Assembly (NCBI GenBank): GCA_013407085.1
Contig: JACCGJ010000666.1
Coordinates: 62,001 to 126,000, forward strand
Length of the DNA stretch: 64,000 bases
DNA from: Atriophallophorus winterbourni
Lineage: Eukaryota > Platyhelminthes > Trematoda > Plagiorchiida > Microphallidae
Direction: 5' to 3'
In this document: piece after piece, positions 51,560 to 63,000 of the stretch
Layout: each line of letters starts with the position of its first letter
How positions within the stretch are numbered: the stretch's first letter is position 1
Position numbers and translations under genes: made by a program
Notes under the pieces: generated by a model
Database searches by the model: none
What the model saw: only the letters and a program-made list of their open reading frames with translations
Told to the model about the DNA's origin: nothing

Positions 51560-53073
51560 CAAAACCGCGAGAGATCCGTTAATTAGACTACATCTCCCAA
51601 TTCACGAGCGACATTCGTTACCTATCCGGCTCGTCAAACACATTGGCGGATACGTTTTCTCGGATTCAACTGAGTGCCATCGACCTGCCTGGAATCGATT
51701 TGGAACAACTAACACGTTCGCAGCAATCTGATCCGGTACTAAGTCGCTATGAAACTTCAGAGATGATAAAATTCCGTCGAATACCGATACCCGATTCTCC
51801 ACATTACCTGGTTTGTGACATGGCAACAGGATAACCGCGTCCGATCGTCCCCTCAGACATAAGACGTAGAGTTTTTGACCACTTGCATGGTTTATCACAT
51901 CCTGGAGTAAGAGCGACACGAAAATTATTCAGTTCTCGCTACCTCTAGTCTGACATACATAAAGACATACAACTTTGGACAAAAAGTTGCTTGCGATGTC
52001 AACAGAGCAAGGTTCAACAACACACTATCAGCTATCCTGGTACGTTTCCACCAGTTACTGAACGTTTATAACACGTGCATTTGGATCTCGTCGGCCCACT
52101 AGCAGTCTCTAACGTATGTTGCAACATACTTACCTGCATTGATCGTTTTGCGCGTTGGTCAATGGCAGTAGCAATTCCAGATATCAGTGCAGAAACTGTT
52201 GCTTAAGCTTTTGTTAAGCACTGTATCAGTAATTTTGACGTACCAAACACCATCACTACTGACAGAGTTTCCCAATTCTAATCAACGCTTTTCAAGGAAC
52301 TGAACAGCATGCTCGGTACGAAACACATTCAGACTACAGCCTGCTACACTTCTTCGAACGACTTAGTCAAAAGATTTCACCGCCAACTAAAAGCCGCACT
52401 CATGTGTCATGAGAATACTGATCGTTGGTCCGAGACACTACCCCTAGTACTTCTTCGTATGCGTACCACAGTGAAAAAAGACCTAAAGTGTTCAGCTGCT
52501 GAAATGGTGTACGGTAGTACACTTATCCTTACAGGAGAATTACTGACATCTTCCGACTCATCATTGGACCTTACCGTACCACAATATGTCAGCCGCCTTC
52601 GCGGCTTCATGAAAAACTCACGAGCTACTGCAACTCGACAGCATGCTCAACCCTGCTACATTCCATCTGACTTTAATACTTATAACTTTTTTGAGCGGGT
52701 AGATCATAGACGTCAACCACTACAGCCGCCATACACTGGCCCCTACAGAGTAATCAACAGGTATCCAAAATACTTCGTTATTGACCGCAACGGAACACAC
52801 GAGACCGTCAGCGTGGATCGTTTGAAAGTAGCCTACGTCGAACCGACACCAGAGGCGAACGAAAATGCCCTGAACGTTGCCCCTCAAGATTTTGTCCCTC
52901 CGTCCCCCAAACTGAAGCTCACCGGTACTCCCGATCCCTCAAGGAAACCCACTTTACCCCGTGTATCAAACAAACTGACCCTAACAGGCAAACCCGATCT
53001 GGTCGTAGAGTCCATTTTCCATCAAAGTTTGATGACTTTACAGCCTAAAGATTTCTTCGAGCGTCTTCTTTAG
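51560..53073 (+). pseudogene. CsRn1-type integrase and C-terminal tail
   Basis: RNase H/connection end (LADTFSRIQLSAIDLPG), then the zinc motif (HGLSHPGVRATRKLFSSRYL, CLRCQQSKV), core HLDLVGPL with first Asp, TTDRVSQF where DNGSQF is expected, and LVKRFHRQLK where the catalytic Glu (VERFHR) is Lys. The last open frame, 52,309-53,073 (254 codons), continues into GPYRVINRYPKYFVIDRNG and a Pro-rich end. Stops at about 51,832, 51,948, 52,070, 52,206 and 52,280. Inactive. Confidence 0.85.
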
Positions 53074-53099
53074 GCCCGACGCTCTAGGGTGGAGTACTA

Positions 53100-53480
53100 T
53101 GGCATTTTTCTGTAAACATTTTCTGTATCAATCAATGTACACTTTTTGAATTGTACCCGGATTTTACGAATATAAATTTTTCACCGCTCGGAGTTGCTCT
53201 TATCATATCCTTTGATACCCGTACTGCGTGCTTGGAATTCTGACTGTGGATTGTGGAAAGATTGCTTGCCTGCTATAAAAGGACCGCTAAATATTTCAGC
53301 CGCACCTAATTCTTGAATTTACCGCGGTTGCTTCTGTGATAATACTTTGACGTTTGGACCAGAGTAGTCAATTGCCAAGCCGGGAAGAATCCTTTTCAAT
53401 TTAATAGAAGAATTATTGTGAGTGGTTACCTTTTACTTTTTACACACATATTGTAATTTCACGTAGCCTGAACCACCACA
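53100..53480 (+). repeat. 3' LTR of the CsRn1-type element
   Basis: tggcatttttctg..ctgaaccaccaca, preceded by a purine-rich gggtggagta. Differs from the 5' LTR by substitutions and indels such as the extra ataatacttt near 53,339, so the insertion is old. Confidence 0.85.
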
Positions 53481-54949
53481 AGTTAACCACGTGGAGAATA
53501 TAAATGTGAGTGATTAGTTGAGTCCGAAAATCACTCCACATGTGTACACAGTGTACCTTGCTTTCATGAATGGACTTTCGAGCGTTTCGAACGGGTCTAA
53601 TTAAGAAAAATATCCGATATTTACCGTGTTGATGGTAGACAACATTGATACATGACAAAGTCTAGTGTCTTTATCACAATGATTTTCAAATTAATTTGGC
53701 TGAAATATTGGTAGGGATCAAACGATGCATATACTAATAACGAAGAATATCATACCTTTTTCCCCAGTATTTAGGCCATGTAGCATGATTCGACATGCCA
53801 TAATCAATCACTCAAAATCGTTTTCATTAATAGTCGGGTGTGTACAGATTATCGCCTACAAAATTATTCACACTCTAATGGCCAGAAATGTGAAAGATTA
53901 GGTGATATGCATGCGTGAACGCATCATACGTAGAGCATGTTTAAATACATTGTTTCCCGATAAAAATTTTCGTAGCTTTTTTCGAGCACGGGTACTTTTT
54001 CTTCGGCATTTCGCATTTTTTGCAGAAACCATTTTTCTTTATGCAATGAATGGGTGATAACTTTGATACAGAGAAGCATTGTTCAAGAGTAACTCACCAT
54101 ACTCAGACGCTCAAGTATCAACGAGCAATAAATCGAGTGATTTCGTATCTACCTGATCAATAAAACTTGTCACGTCTTCCTGCCTTGCGCATAAAAGCTT
54201 CGGCGAAATTTCAAATAAAAGGTCGACAGTGTAAAATTGGGTTTAATGTTCCATTATTTAGGCAAGATAACATATTTACTTTGTCAATATGATTCAACGT
54301 TTACCTTAAAACATACTTGAAAATAATCTGCAACTTTTATAAATGTCGATCATTCAAGCATTGTGATGATGCCAACTTAAATCTGACAGTTTTAACCAAA
54401 TGCACACATATTACGAAAAGCATCAGTGAAATTTAATGTATAAAACAAGCAACATTAAAACCTAATGTGATCGAGTATAGGAGAATATTTAACATAAAAA
54501 TTATAAAACACGCCACAAGCTGCAATAGATAAATTTCCACAATGATTAAACCAAGAGAGACAGGTAATTTACATTTTGGATGCACGAAACAGATACCGGG
54601 TTATAAATAGGTAATGTATCCAAAATGGTGAAAAACACTGAAACAGCGTTTGAAACCGCAAATGCTCTGGCAATTTACTATGTAACAACATTGTTTTACT
54701 GTACATAACAATTGACCTTGATAACACACTTTCCGTTGATTCGTGTTCCGTGATGGCTACTCTGTACCTTCGTGCACCACTTTGTCTACCGTGATAAACC
54801 TTTCATCTCCTGTGCCTTTTCTCCATCATTCTTGGGGACATTATTGTAGTGGTCAGTTCACTACAACTACTCTAAAGTGTTCGTGCCAAAGGTTTTAGTG
54901 GAACGTTCAGAGTATTCAATCGAAATATTGTGTGATATTTCAATAAATC
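53481..54949. other. No gene or recognised repeat
   Basis: AT-rich with scattered stops in all frames; nothing could be assigned. Confidence 0.45.
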
Positions 54950-56225
54950 CAGTGATTGTCGCAAGTCATTTTCTCAAACTAAATGTATGAAAATCCCCAG
55001 AAGCGGATGGCATCACACCGGATGTGCTCAGATTCTGTCACCATCAACTTTGTTAAACGATCTCCAGCCTGTTTATCTATTCGTTGCTTAAGGGAGTGTT
55101 ACCAAAATATTGGAAGTCCGGCTTGATAGCACCTATCTTAAAAGGCGGCTACCGATCTGACGCTGAAAATTATCGTCCCGTCAAACTTTTACCTGTTATT
55201 GCTAAGGTCATGGAGAGTATAGTCTCGTAAAGAATGGCCTGCTCCTGTTTCTGTTGTACATAAACGATTTACCAAATAGATTTATCATATCGTCCAAAAT
55301 GGTCCTTTTCGCGGATGATATGAAAATTTGAACGCCAATTAGTTCTGCAGAGGATTGTGAGAAACTACAAATAGATTTGGACAGGGTGTCGAATTGGGCG
55401 GCCATGAATGGCATTTTATTCATCGTATAGAAATGTAAGATGTTCCATGTTGGCAAGAATGTTCCTTGGACAAATCGATTGGGAACTGAAAAAAACTAGC
55501 ATGGAGCTCGCTAGAAAAAGATCTTGGAGTGTGGAGTAGCGGAATCCTGAAGAGCACAGTGCAATGCCATAATATATATCGACGGGCAAATAAATTATTA
55601 GGTATATTTCGAAGAATATTTGGAAGATTCTATCTGGTAACGTTACCAAGGATAATGAATGTCTACATTCGCGGTATGCGGTAGAGGTCTGGGCTCCTCG
55701 GCTGCGAAACGTTATTACTCTCTTCGACAAAATCTATCATAGGGAAACAAAGTTAGTGATGGGTCTTCGCAATGTTCCGTACACCGAAAGAGTGCGACGT
55801 TTGGGTCCATGAGACTTTACCCAGAGGAGGATACGACGCGACATTATTTTTACCTATAGAAGTGTCGCTACTAAAGGACATCCACAAAAACACTTACTTG
55901 ATTTGTGTGACGGGAAAGTGACGCGCGGACATACCTTATCCCTTTACGTTCCAAGTTCCCGTGTTGATTGTCGGCACCATTTTTTCACAGTACGTGCTAT
56001 ATTTCTTTGGAATTCCCTACCCCAATATGTGGACTCTCCTTGCCTGGCGATTTTTAAAGCGAAATTTGACGTGCACTTGCAACCGAACATCATTCGTGAG
56101 CCTTACACTTGATATTCTTTACTGCTTTCATACTATTTAATTTTTCATATTTTTATTAATACCGTAATCCTGTAGTGTTGTAAATCATTCACTTTTTCAA
56201 CCATAAATCCTTGAGATATTAAACA
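54950..56225 (+). pseudogene. CR1-type RT, copy 3
   Basis: SPEADGITPDVLRF, LPKYWKSGLIAPILKGG and AENYRPVKLLPVIAKVMESI open the RT. A deletion at about 55,230 removes the middle. Then LLYINDLPNRF, KMVLFADDMKI (catalytic FADD intact, about 55,311), MECRR-type pieces with stops, and RGHTLSLYVPSSRVDCRHHF, RAIFLWNSLPQYVDSPCLA to the stop at 56,112. Untranslated end taatcctgtagtgttgtaaa, ccataaatccttgagat. Confidence 0.85.
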
Positions 56226-57383
56226 GTGAAAGACAACAACATATTATCGATTGTAATATGTTTGGGACCGAAAGTTTATTCATAATGCAGAGAAATTTGA
56301 GTGCAGTAGGTTAGAACAGGTTTTGCGTGGTCATGTTCCCTATCATACCACACTTGGTGTGAAGTAGCTTCTGCGTCGGAAACGGAACGTCACCCAAAAC
56401 CTGGTCTAATTAATTTGCACTAACATCATGTCATATTGTCGTCAAAAACGTATCGATATCGAAAGACATTTATCACACCCGCTTAAAGATATCTTTATCT
56501 TGAGCAAATAAAGACAAGGTTATCTCATGAATACGACATGTATTATATTCTGAAGATATTTCCACTTAATTAGGCGATATCTTATCCAAAATAATGAAAA
56601 GCCGAAATCTGAAGTAAAGCATTTTATTCTTGATGATAAAATCAGTTGAACACTATAGCGGAGGGCTTCTACAATTAAAATGTAACCTAATAATAGCGCA
56701 ATATGAAATCACTGAAACAAAATAGATAACTGCCAGTGTATTATGTAAATGATCGCAACCTGGTCAAGTAGAGCCAATAAATTCGTTTATATATAAGTCA
56801 TTTCAATGTATAATTAAACACGTCATACTGACGTCCGTCAGAATTCGACGATGTTACGATAGTACATGGATAACGCATGTTAAAATAAGTCAAACAATGT
56901 GAACGTTAAATATTAGCTTTCATATACGAGATAACAAGTGCAACTTGTTAAGCACTTATATACTTCGAAATACTTCAAAATTTTACGCATAATTCTTTGA
57001 TATCTTACGAGAGGTCGTTAAATCGAATTACGTTATGTTCTGAGACATTCTGCGGGTTTTTAATAGATTTTAAGATAGCTTTCGACAATGTTCGCACAGA
57101 AGTATTCACCGAAAAGCTTGAACTCGCAGGCTAAACTTTCAACCGTTACGCTCAACGGTTGCACTGCAGAAGCTTCTGTAATTTACCGAATCGACAAATG
57201 AGGACATATTCTTAGTTTCACAATGTTCGGCATTTCCCTAGCTGAAGTATGCCCTTATTACAATAACAGAAGACATGTACCGAAGAATGAAACAAAAACA
57301 ACAATGTTCTTTTAAACACCAAGCGATCCTTAAATTGTTTTAAGTTTCCATCCGCCACACAGTATATGTAACGATGTTCTGTG
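56226..57383. other. No gene or recognised repeat
   Basis: AT-rich, dense in stops on both strands. Confidence 0.45.
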
Positions 57384-57414
57384 ATGATGTCATCTAGCTT
57401 GATGACGAAACGTC
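57384..57414 (+). repeat. Repeat hairpin ending gatgacgaaacgtc, copy 3
   Basis: gatgatgtcatctagcttga then tgacgaaacgtc; gtcatc/gatgac form a perfect six-base stem. Directly abuts the tail of the antisense CR1 copy at 57,415. Confidence 0.6.
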
Positions 57415-57990
57415 TAATTCAAAGTAATTCAAAGTTTTAATGGTCCAAAAAGCAAATAATTTACAAAAACCACATATTAAAAATATAGGGAATTCATAAA
57501 AAACAACACAAATGTTTTTTACATATGGAAAGTCAGCACGTGTAATCAGGTGCAATGTTGGGTTTGGTCAACATATACTTGTCATGTTCAGCCTTGAATA
57601 TGTTCAGGCTTGTTGCGCAAATGATATGTGGGGGCAGGGAGTTCCATAGAAAACACACTCTGACAGCAAAGAAAAAACTTCGACAATTTGCTCTGGAGTG
57701 GAATAACTAACTTGTAGCCATGCGATCTGCTACCACGTGCTTCTTGCCGATGAAACAGGTGTTCAAGTGGGTGATCCACTGTATGCAGAATGTTGAAAAG
57801 CAGGATCAAGTCACCACTGACACGACGGTACGAAAAGTCAAAGAGGTTTAGCGTTGCAACCCGCTCCTCGTATGGCCTGTTGTATAGACCGGTTACCAGT
57901 TTTGTAGCGCGGTGTTATATGCGTTGCAGCAAGGTCATGTCCTTTTGTAACCATGGGGACCATACTTGAACAGCATACTCCATTGTTGGT
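57415..57990 (-). pseudogene. CR1-type RT 3' end, copy 4
   Basis: Minus strand: PTMEYAVQVWSPWLQKDMTL, RATKLVTGLYNRPYEERVAT, RRVSGDLILLFNILHTVDH, SVFSMELPAPTYHLRNKP. The 3' tail on minus is tttgaattactttgaatta, a 9-bp repeat typical of this group. 5'-truncated; joined head-to-head with the next copy at about 57,990. Confidence 0.8.
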
Positions 57991-59135
57991 CTGTTTTTCC
58001 AAAAACTGATGCGTTCACGAATATGTGAACCACTTCCCTCATGGTTGTGTGACTATTTGTCAGATCGAGACGCAAGAGTTAAAGTCAACGGTGTGCTATC
58101 ACAAACGTTCAAAACCACGAGTGGAGTCCCACAAGGATCTGTGTCAGGCCCGCTCCTCTTTCTGTTATACATAAACGATTTACCCCCCCCTCATATCTTC
58201 TAAAATGGTCCTGTTCGCGAATGATATGAAAAGTTTGACGCCGATTAGTTCTGCAGAGGATTGTGAGAAACAACAGATGGATTTAGACAGCGTGTCGAAT
58301 TGGGTGGCCATAAATGACATGTCATTCAACATACGGAAATGTAAGATGCTCCATCTTGGCAAGAATGTTCCTTGGACATATCGATTGGGAACTGAAAACC
58401 TAGCATGGAGCTCGTTAGAAAAAGATCTTGGAGTGTGGATTAGCGGTAACCCGAAGAGCACAGTGCACTGCCAGAATATATATCGACGGGCAAACAGATT
58501 GTTAGGTATCGTTCGAAGAATATTTGGAAGATTCTCCCTGGTGACGTTACCAAGGATAATGAATGTCTACCTTCGCCCTACGATGGAGTATGCGGTAGAG
58601 GTCTGGGCTCCTTGGCTGCGAAAAGATATTGATTTCTTCGATAAAATCTATCATAGAGCAACAAAGTTAGTGTTGGGTCTTCGCAATGTTCCGTATACCG
58701 AAAGAATGCGACGTCTGGGTCTGTGACTACCCAAAGGAGGATACGACGCGATATTATTCTGACCTATGGAATTGTCTACCGAAGGACATCCACTAAAACA
58801 CTTGCTTGATGTATGTGATGGAAAAGTAACACGCGGACATACCTTATCCCTTTACGTTCCAAGTTCCCGTATTGATTGTCGGCGACATTTTTTCGCCGTA
58901 AGAGCTATATTTCTTTGGAATTCCCTACCCCAACATGTGGTTGACTCTCCTTGCTTGGCGATTTTTAAAGCGAAATTGGACTTGCACTTGCAAACGAGCA
59001 TCATTCGTGAGCCTTACATTTGATATTCTCTGTTGCTTTTATACTATTGTATATTTCATATTTTTATTCATGCCGTAATCCTGTGGTGTTGTAAAGTATT
59101 AAATTTTTTAACCATAAATCCTTGAATCTTGATAT
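57991..59135 (+). pseudogene. CR1-type RT, copy 5
   Basis: LPSWLCDYLSDRDARVKVNG, TSGVPQGSVSGPLLFLLYIN; a run of eight C at about 58,184 shifts the frame; KMVLFANDMKSL has Asn for the first catalytic Asp (FADD in copy 3). The longest frame, 58,205-58,726, covers SNWVAINDMSFNIRKCKMLH, YLRPTMEYAVEVWAPWLRKD. The end (58,766-59,023) and the untranslated tail match copy 3. 5'-truncated. Confidence 0.85.
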
Positions 59136-60640
59136 AGGTGTTAATTATACGTGAGAGTATCTGCTTTGAGAAACGACCAAAGATGCTTCTGAGCAATGCT
59201 AAGATTTGGCAGGACTTTTTGTATACAACAGAACAGTGCCGTGAAGACTTCAGGTTACTGCTAATCCACACGCACAGGTCTTTCTCTTCAGTAACCCATG
59301 AAAGTTGCTGAGATCCCAGAGAGTATGTGAATTCGAATGATTTACCGACGTTCAACATTTTACATTTTTGGATGTTGAATGGTAAGCAGTTCCGCAAGGA
59401 CCAATTATGAAGTGCTTCGAGATCTTTTTGGAGAATTTGGCAATCTTCTATGGTGCGTATGCTAGTCCAGACTTTGATGTCATCCGCAAATAAAATGATT
59501 TTGCTGCGTACGATTTCGGGTATATCGTTCGCGTACACGAGGAAGAGTATTGGCCCCAAGACTGAGCCTTGAGGTACGCCACTTGTAACTTCTACTGGGC
59601 TGGATAGTGCCCCATCAACTCTAACCCATATAACTCTACCAGTCAAGTAATCCTTTATACAGGCCAATAGTCTGCCGCACACCCCGAGCTGCTCCAATGT
59701 TTGTAGCAGTATGCTGTGGTTAACACGGTCAAAAGCTTTAGACATGTCCAAGTAACAAGCATGGATAGGGCATCCATCGTCCACGCTCGAGTCCAATTAT
59801 CAAGAGTTATGAGAAGATTGGTGAGACAGGAGTGTCTTGTCCTGAATCCGGGCTATACGATGGAAATAAGCTTATTTTGTTCCAAGTGTTTAACGAGTTC
59901 GTCAGCCACAAGTCGTTCGAGAACTTTAGAGACCACTGGCAACAACGTGACTGGTCTGTAGTTAGACACATCAGATCGGTTCCCTCCTTTGTATATCGGA
60001 GTGATTAGTCCACTTTTCCAGTCATTAGCAACCGTGCTACAACTCAAGGACAGGTTGAAAAGGTCAGAGAGTGGTGAGAATAGAGCATGGGCGCATTGCT
60101 TTAGGATGAATGGTGTTATTTCATCAGCACCCGGGATTTTTTTGTATTTAACCCGCGTAGCTTTAACAGGACACTCTCGGGTTTCACAACGATTTCGTGT
60201 ATTGTATTCTGCGACCTGAATGCAGGTATATCGTAGGATACGCGCTCGTTAGGGTAGAACACTCTAGAGTAAAATTGAGCGAGTTCGTTAGCGGCTTCGA
60301 GAGCTGTGGATGTAGTTCCAGTCATAGTAAGTAAAGCGGAAACACCTGGCCTTTCTGTTCACGATCTGGAAGAGGAGCTTCGGATTTCGTTCAATTTTAT
60401 CCATCAGATTCATTTGATACTTTTCTTTATCCTCCTGGACAAGTTTAGTAACTTTGTTTCTCAACAAACGGTAAGATTCCTAAGATTCAGGTGTTGAATG
60501 CAGTACGTGGATTCTCCACGCACAGTTTCTTACCTTTATCCATTTCCGTGTTCGACTCCGGATTACGAATTTGAATCCTTTTTTCAGTTGTTTTGAAACA
60601 TATTTTGAGTGGAGTTCTATTTTTCGGTTGATTTTCTGAA
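59136..60640 (-). pseudogene. CR1-type RT, copy 6
   Basis: Minus strand: linker NELAQFYSRVFYPNERVS, VANDWKSGLITPIYKGGNRS, NYRPVTLLPVVSKVLERLV, then after a frame change CYLDMSKAFDRVNHSILLQT, TSGVPQGSVLGPILFLVYAN, IILFADDIKVWTSI (FADD intact, about 59,495) and FGRFSKQILSRIINTYI. It ends abruptly there, abutting the 3' end of copy 5. A different CR1 family from copies 3 and 5. Confidence 0.85.
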
Positions 60641-60936
60641 GTCTAACAACAACTACGAAAGCTCAGCGAATGCCACCAGAACAACATCCTCATCCTGAGT
60701 TACGTATATTCTCCTCTATATGTAACAATGTGTTTGGGAATGAAGTTGAAAGTAAGCGAAGAAAGATTCCAGACAGAAAAGTGAATGGTGCTCACCTACA
60801 AATCTCAAAGCACAAGAGAAGAATTGATTGGTCTCTGCTAATAGTACTACCCAACATTTGATAACTCTGATTTTTGAATGATTCCTCATGTCACTGTTGA
60901 AGGTGACGTCTATTTTGTCTATATACGATTATATAT

Positions 60937-60967
<31 letters not shown>

Positions 60968-61190
60968 CAAATGCTGGTTAATGCTCTTAACATAGTGAAA
61001 GAGGTCACACAGACCGCGTAAACAGATTGTGTAAAATGTTTCAGCCGAGGCGAAATTATCGTTGGTTGACGAGCGACAACTAAGAAATCACGTGTCGATT
61101 ACCCAATCCAAATGAAGTTGACTGAAAACCGAAATACTGCAAAATGTTTTGATTCATTCACCCATAACATTAAAAATTAAGAACAGCAAG
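60641..61190. other. No gene assigned; contains (TA)n
   Basis: The frame at 60,670-60,861 has no recognisable domain. A (TA)n microsatellite occupies about 60,928-60,967. The rest lies downstream of the NPRL2-like gene. Confidence 0.4.
60928..60967. repeat. (TA)n microsatellite
   Basis: Alternating ta over about 40 bp, preceded by attatatatttataata. Confidence 0.9.
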
Positions 61191-61916
61191 TCAACGCCAA
61201 AGAAAATAATAATTGGGTATTGCCGACCCAGGAGAGGAATTCAATTTTTCTGCCGAGCAAGTGTGTTCTGCAAAGTCTCTCGGCTGTCGAGATGATACCG
61301 CGCTTCCAGCCAACTTTCGATCAGAAGAATCGGTTGCATATGACACGGTGTTGCACGACCCAGAGTACAAGTATGCCAGGAGTTCTTCCGTATAGTTAGA
61401 ATGCATCGACCGGAAGATGCATCCGTTTTCTGCCGCTGCAGTACATGCGATTGCATCCAAGCTGTGTAGACCATCCATCACAGACGACCGAGCCTCTTCC
61501 CAAACGTGTTCATCTGCCGGATGCCAAGCTGGAGTGACTGATACACTCAATGGATGTGTATATTTGGCACACCGTGAACTTTGGTGCCCGTTTACGTCAT
61601 GTGAAGATACCCGATTCATTGATCCCATCCGACCACTGATAGGATAGCACTGCAAACGATGAATGAGGCCATTGACTTCGGCAAATTGAACCAAATGTAG
61701 CAGACTTATTCGGGAAGTTTCACTCGAGGGGTGAAGGGATGGATGGAACTTGGCAGCCAAATCGACAAACTGTAAATGCGGCATTGCGGATACCAAATGA
61801 GGCAAACTGAAGTGAGGGGAGCCACTAAGAATGGCGAGTACTCTAAACAAATCCACCAGTGTACAACGACGATCGCTTGAGGAGCGCCCGGAATCGCTCA
61901 GGCCAGCTGCAGGTAA
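61191..61916 (-). CDS. NPRL2: NPRL2 homologue, last coding exon
   Basis: Minus-strand exon with acceptor TTCATGTCACAG at 61,917 and phase 0, 241 codons and TGA at 61,191-61,193. The start CTLVDLFRVLAILSGSPHFS aligns with the LRDVFQLYCSLSPG segment of NPRL2; VQFAEVNGLIHRLQCYPI aligns with IQFGLIKNLIRRLQKYPV; MDGLHSLDAIACTAA aligns with YTGCHSYDEICCKTG; the end PNYYFLWR mirrors PNIIICWK. NPRL2 is a GATOR1 subunit that restrains TORC1 at lysosomes when amino acids are low. Two insertions (about 25 residues after the YP motif, about 40 before the end) make this version longer than the human one. Upstream exons are not seen in the window and may lie beyond 64,000. Confidence 0.7.
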   Translation of the reverse strand, partial: LPAAGLSDSGRSSSDRRCTLVDLFRVLAILSGSPHFSLPHLVSAMPHLQFVDLAAKFHPSLHPSSETSRISLLHLVQFAEVNGLIHRLQCYPISGRMGSMNRVSSHDVNGHQSSRCAKYTHPLSVSVTPAWHPADEHVWEEARSSVMDGLHSLDAIACTAAAENGCIFRSMHSNYTEELLAYLYSGSCNTVSYATDSSDRKLAGSAVSSRQPRDFAEHTCSAEKLNSSPGSAIPNYYFLWR

Positions 61917-63000
61917 CTGTGACATGAAATAAACAGTTAAGCAATGATTTTTAGAACGTATTGATAGAAGTGGATGCGGCTTCAGTTTAGGTTAGCACAA
62001 CACGTGATACTTCGAATCATTGATTTGGAAGTTTTAGAAAGCAACGGATAATTTTTTTCTCTTAGTGTACATTTTCGGAATTAACGGACGGAACTAAAGC
62101 AAAGGATAATATTATTTTTATCAGCCCCGAAATTAAAGAGAATCTTTACTCAATACAAGTTACAATAAATCAACACAATAACCCAATAGATGGCAAACGA
62201 AATATTTAGCGAAACAGATGATTGATAGGTGAGATAAAGAGCAGATATGTGCACGCATACAAAGTGAAATATGCACAAACTAAACCCGTAAAGAACGAGT
62301 TTTAACTCTATGAATATAATCGGGAAGTGATGCCGAAGTAGTAGTGACCAATCCATAAAGTGAAACCACAAATCTATGGCAATAACCAGCACAGATCACT
62401 CAAACATACACAGAACTATGGGTGCAAAGCGTTTGTATGCATTACGTAGAAACGTTGATCGACTTTGAAGCAATGGCAAAACGGCAAACAAAAGATGATA
62501 TTATCGTTGTAAATTTTACCAACGATACGATACAATCATATCTAGGCTCTTACTGCCAACATAGATGATATAGTCTCTGGTTTTACTCTTGGTAACATGG
62601 TAAAAACAACCAGTTTTCCAGGATTGCTAACAAAAACAGACGATGCATCTGTCCCGGTTATCGACGCTGTGCAGTGAACCGGACGATCACATTTACCCAG
62701 AATTTCCGGGATGGAAATCTCGCGGTGCACTGCTAAAACTGCGTTCTCTGTCGTTCGTGGTGTGGAATGAAATTAGACAGATGCCAGGAAAACTAACTCT
62801 GGCAAAATATAATTTAGTTTACCTCATTTTTGTTAGGGGTCAAATACAGTAGTTATAATCACAGGCCTTATGGACCTGAGCGATTAGGTCAAAGAAAAAT
62901 ATGATCACGTATGCGAGCATGTTAATTGTGTGGAATGAGAAGATATCAACCAACATAGGAGGTACGAATGCGGCGTCGCTGATATCAAATGGGAAAAAGA
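61917..63000. other. Probable NPRL2 intron; one unassigned open stretch
   Basis: At 62,540-62,850 both strands stay open for about 60-70 codons (plus: PEFPGWKSRGALLKLRSLSF; minus: EISIPEILGKCDRPVHCTAS). Neither matches NPRL2 or a transposon I recognise. Elsewhere nothing was seen. Confidence 0.35.

Larger units (their letters stand above)
44764..53480 (+). mobile_element. CsRn1-type Ty3/gypsy element, decayed, with nested insertions
   Basis: LTRs at 44,764-45,137 and 53,100-53,480 share most of their sequence with small indels. The primer site tggtgagcccgattatt (45,141) is of the tRNA-Trp-like type used by CsRn1. Order: Gag with Cys-His-Cys-Cys knuckle, protease, RT, RNase H, integrase. A CR1 3' end (46,125-46,325) splits the protease and RTE-3 (47,840-51,545) splits RNase H. 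Stops and lost catalytic residues show it is dead. Flanking 4-bp duplications could not be confirmed. Confidence 0.9.

Noticed and set aside
52309..53073. 254-codon frame as an independent gene
   Set aside because: It is the last undamaged part of the CsRn1-type integrase, with the catalytic Glu already changed.
60670..60861. 63-codon plus-strand frame
   Set aside because: No recognisable family, no splice sites in phase, low sequence complexity; left unassigned.
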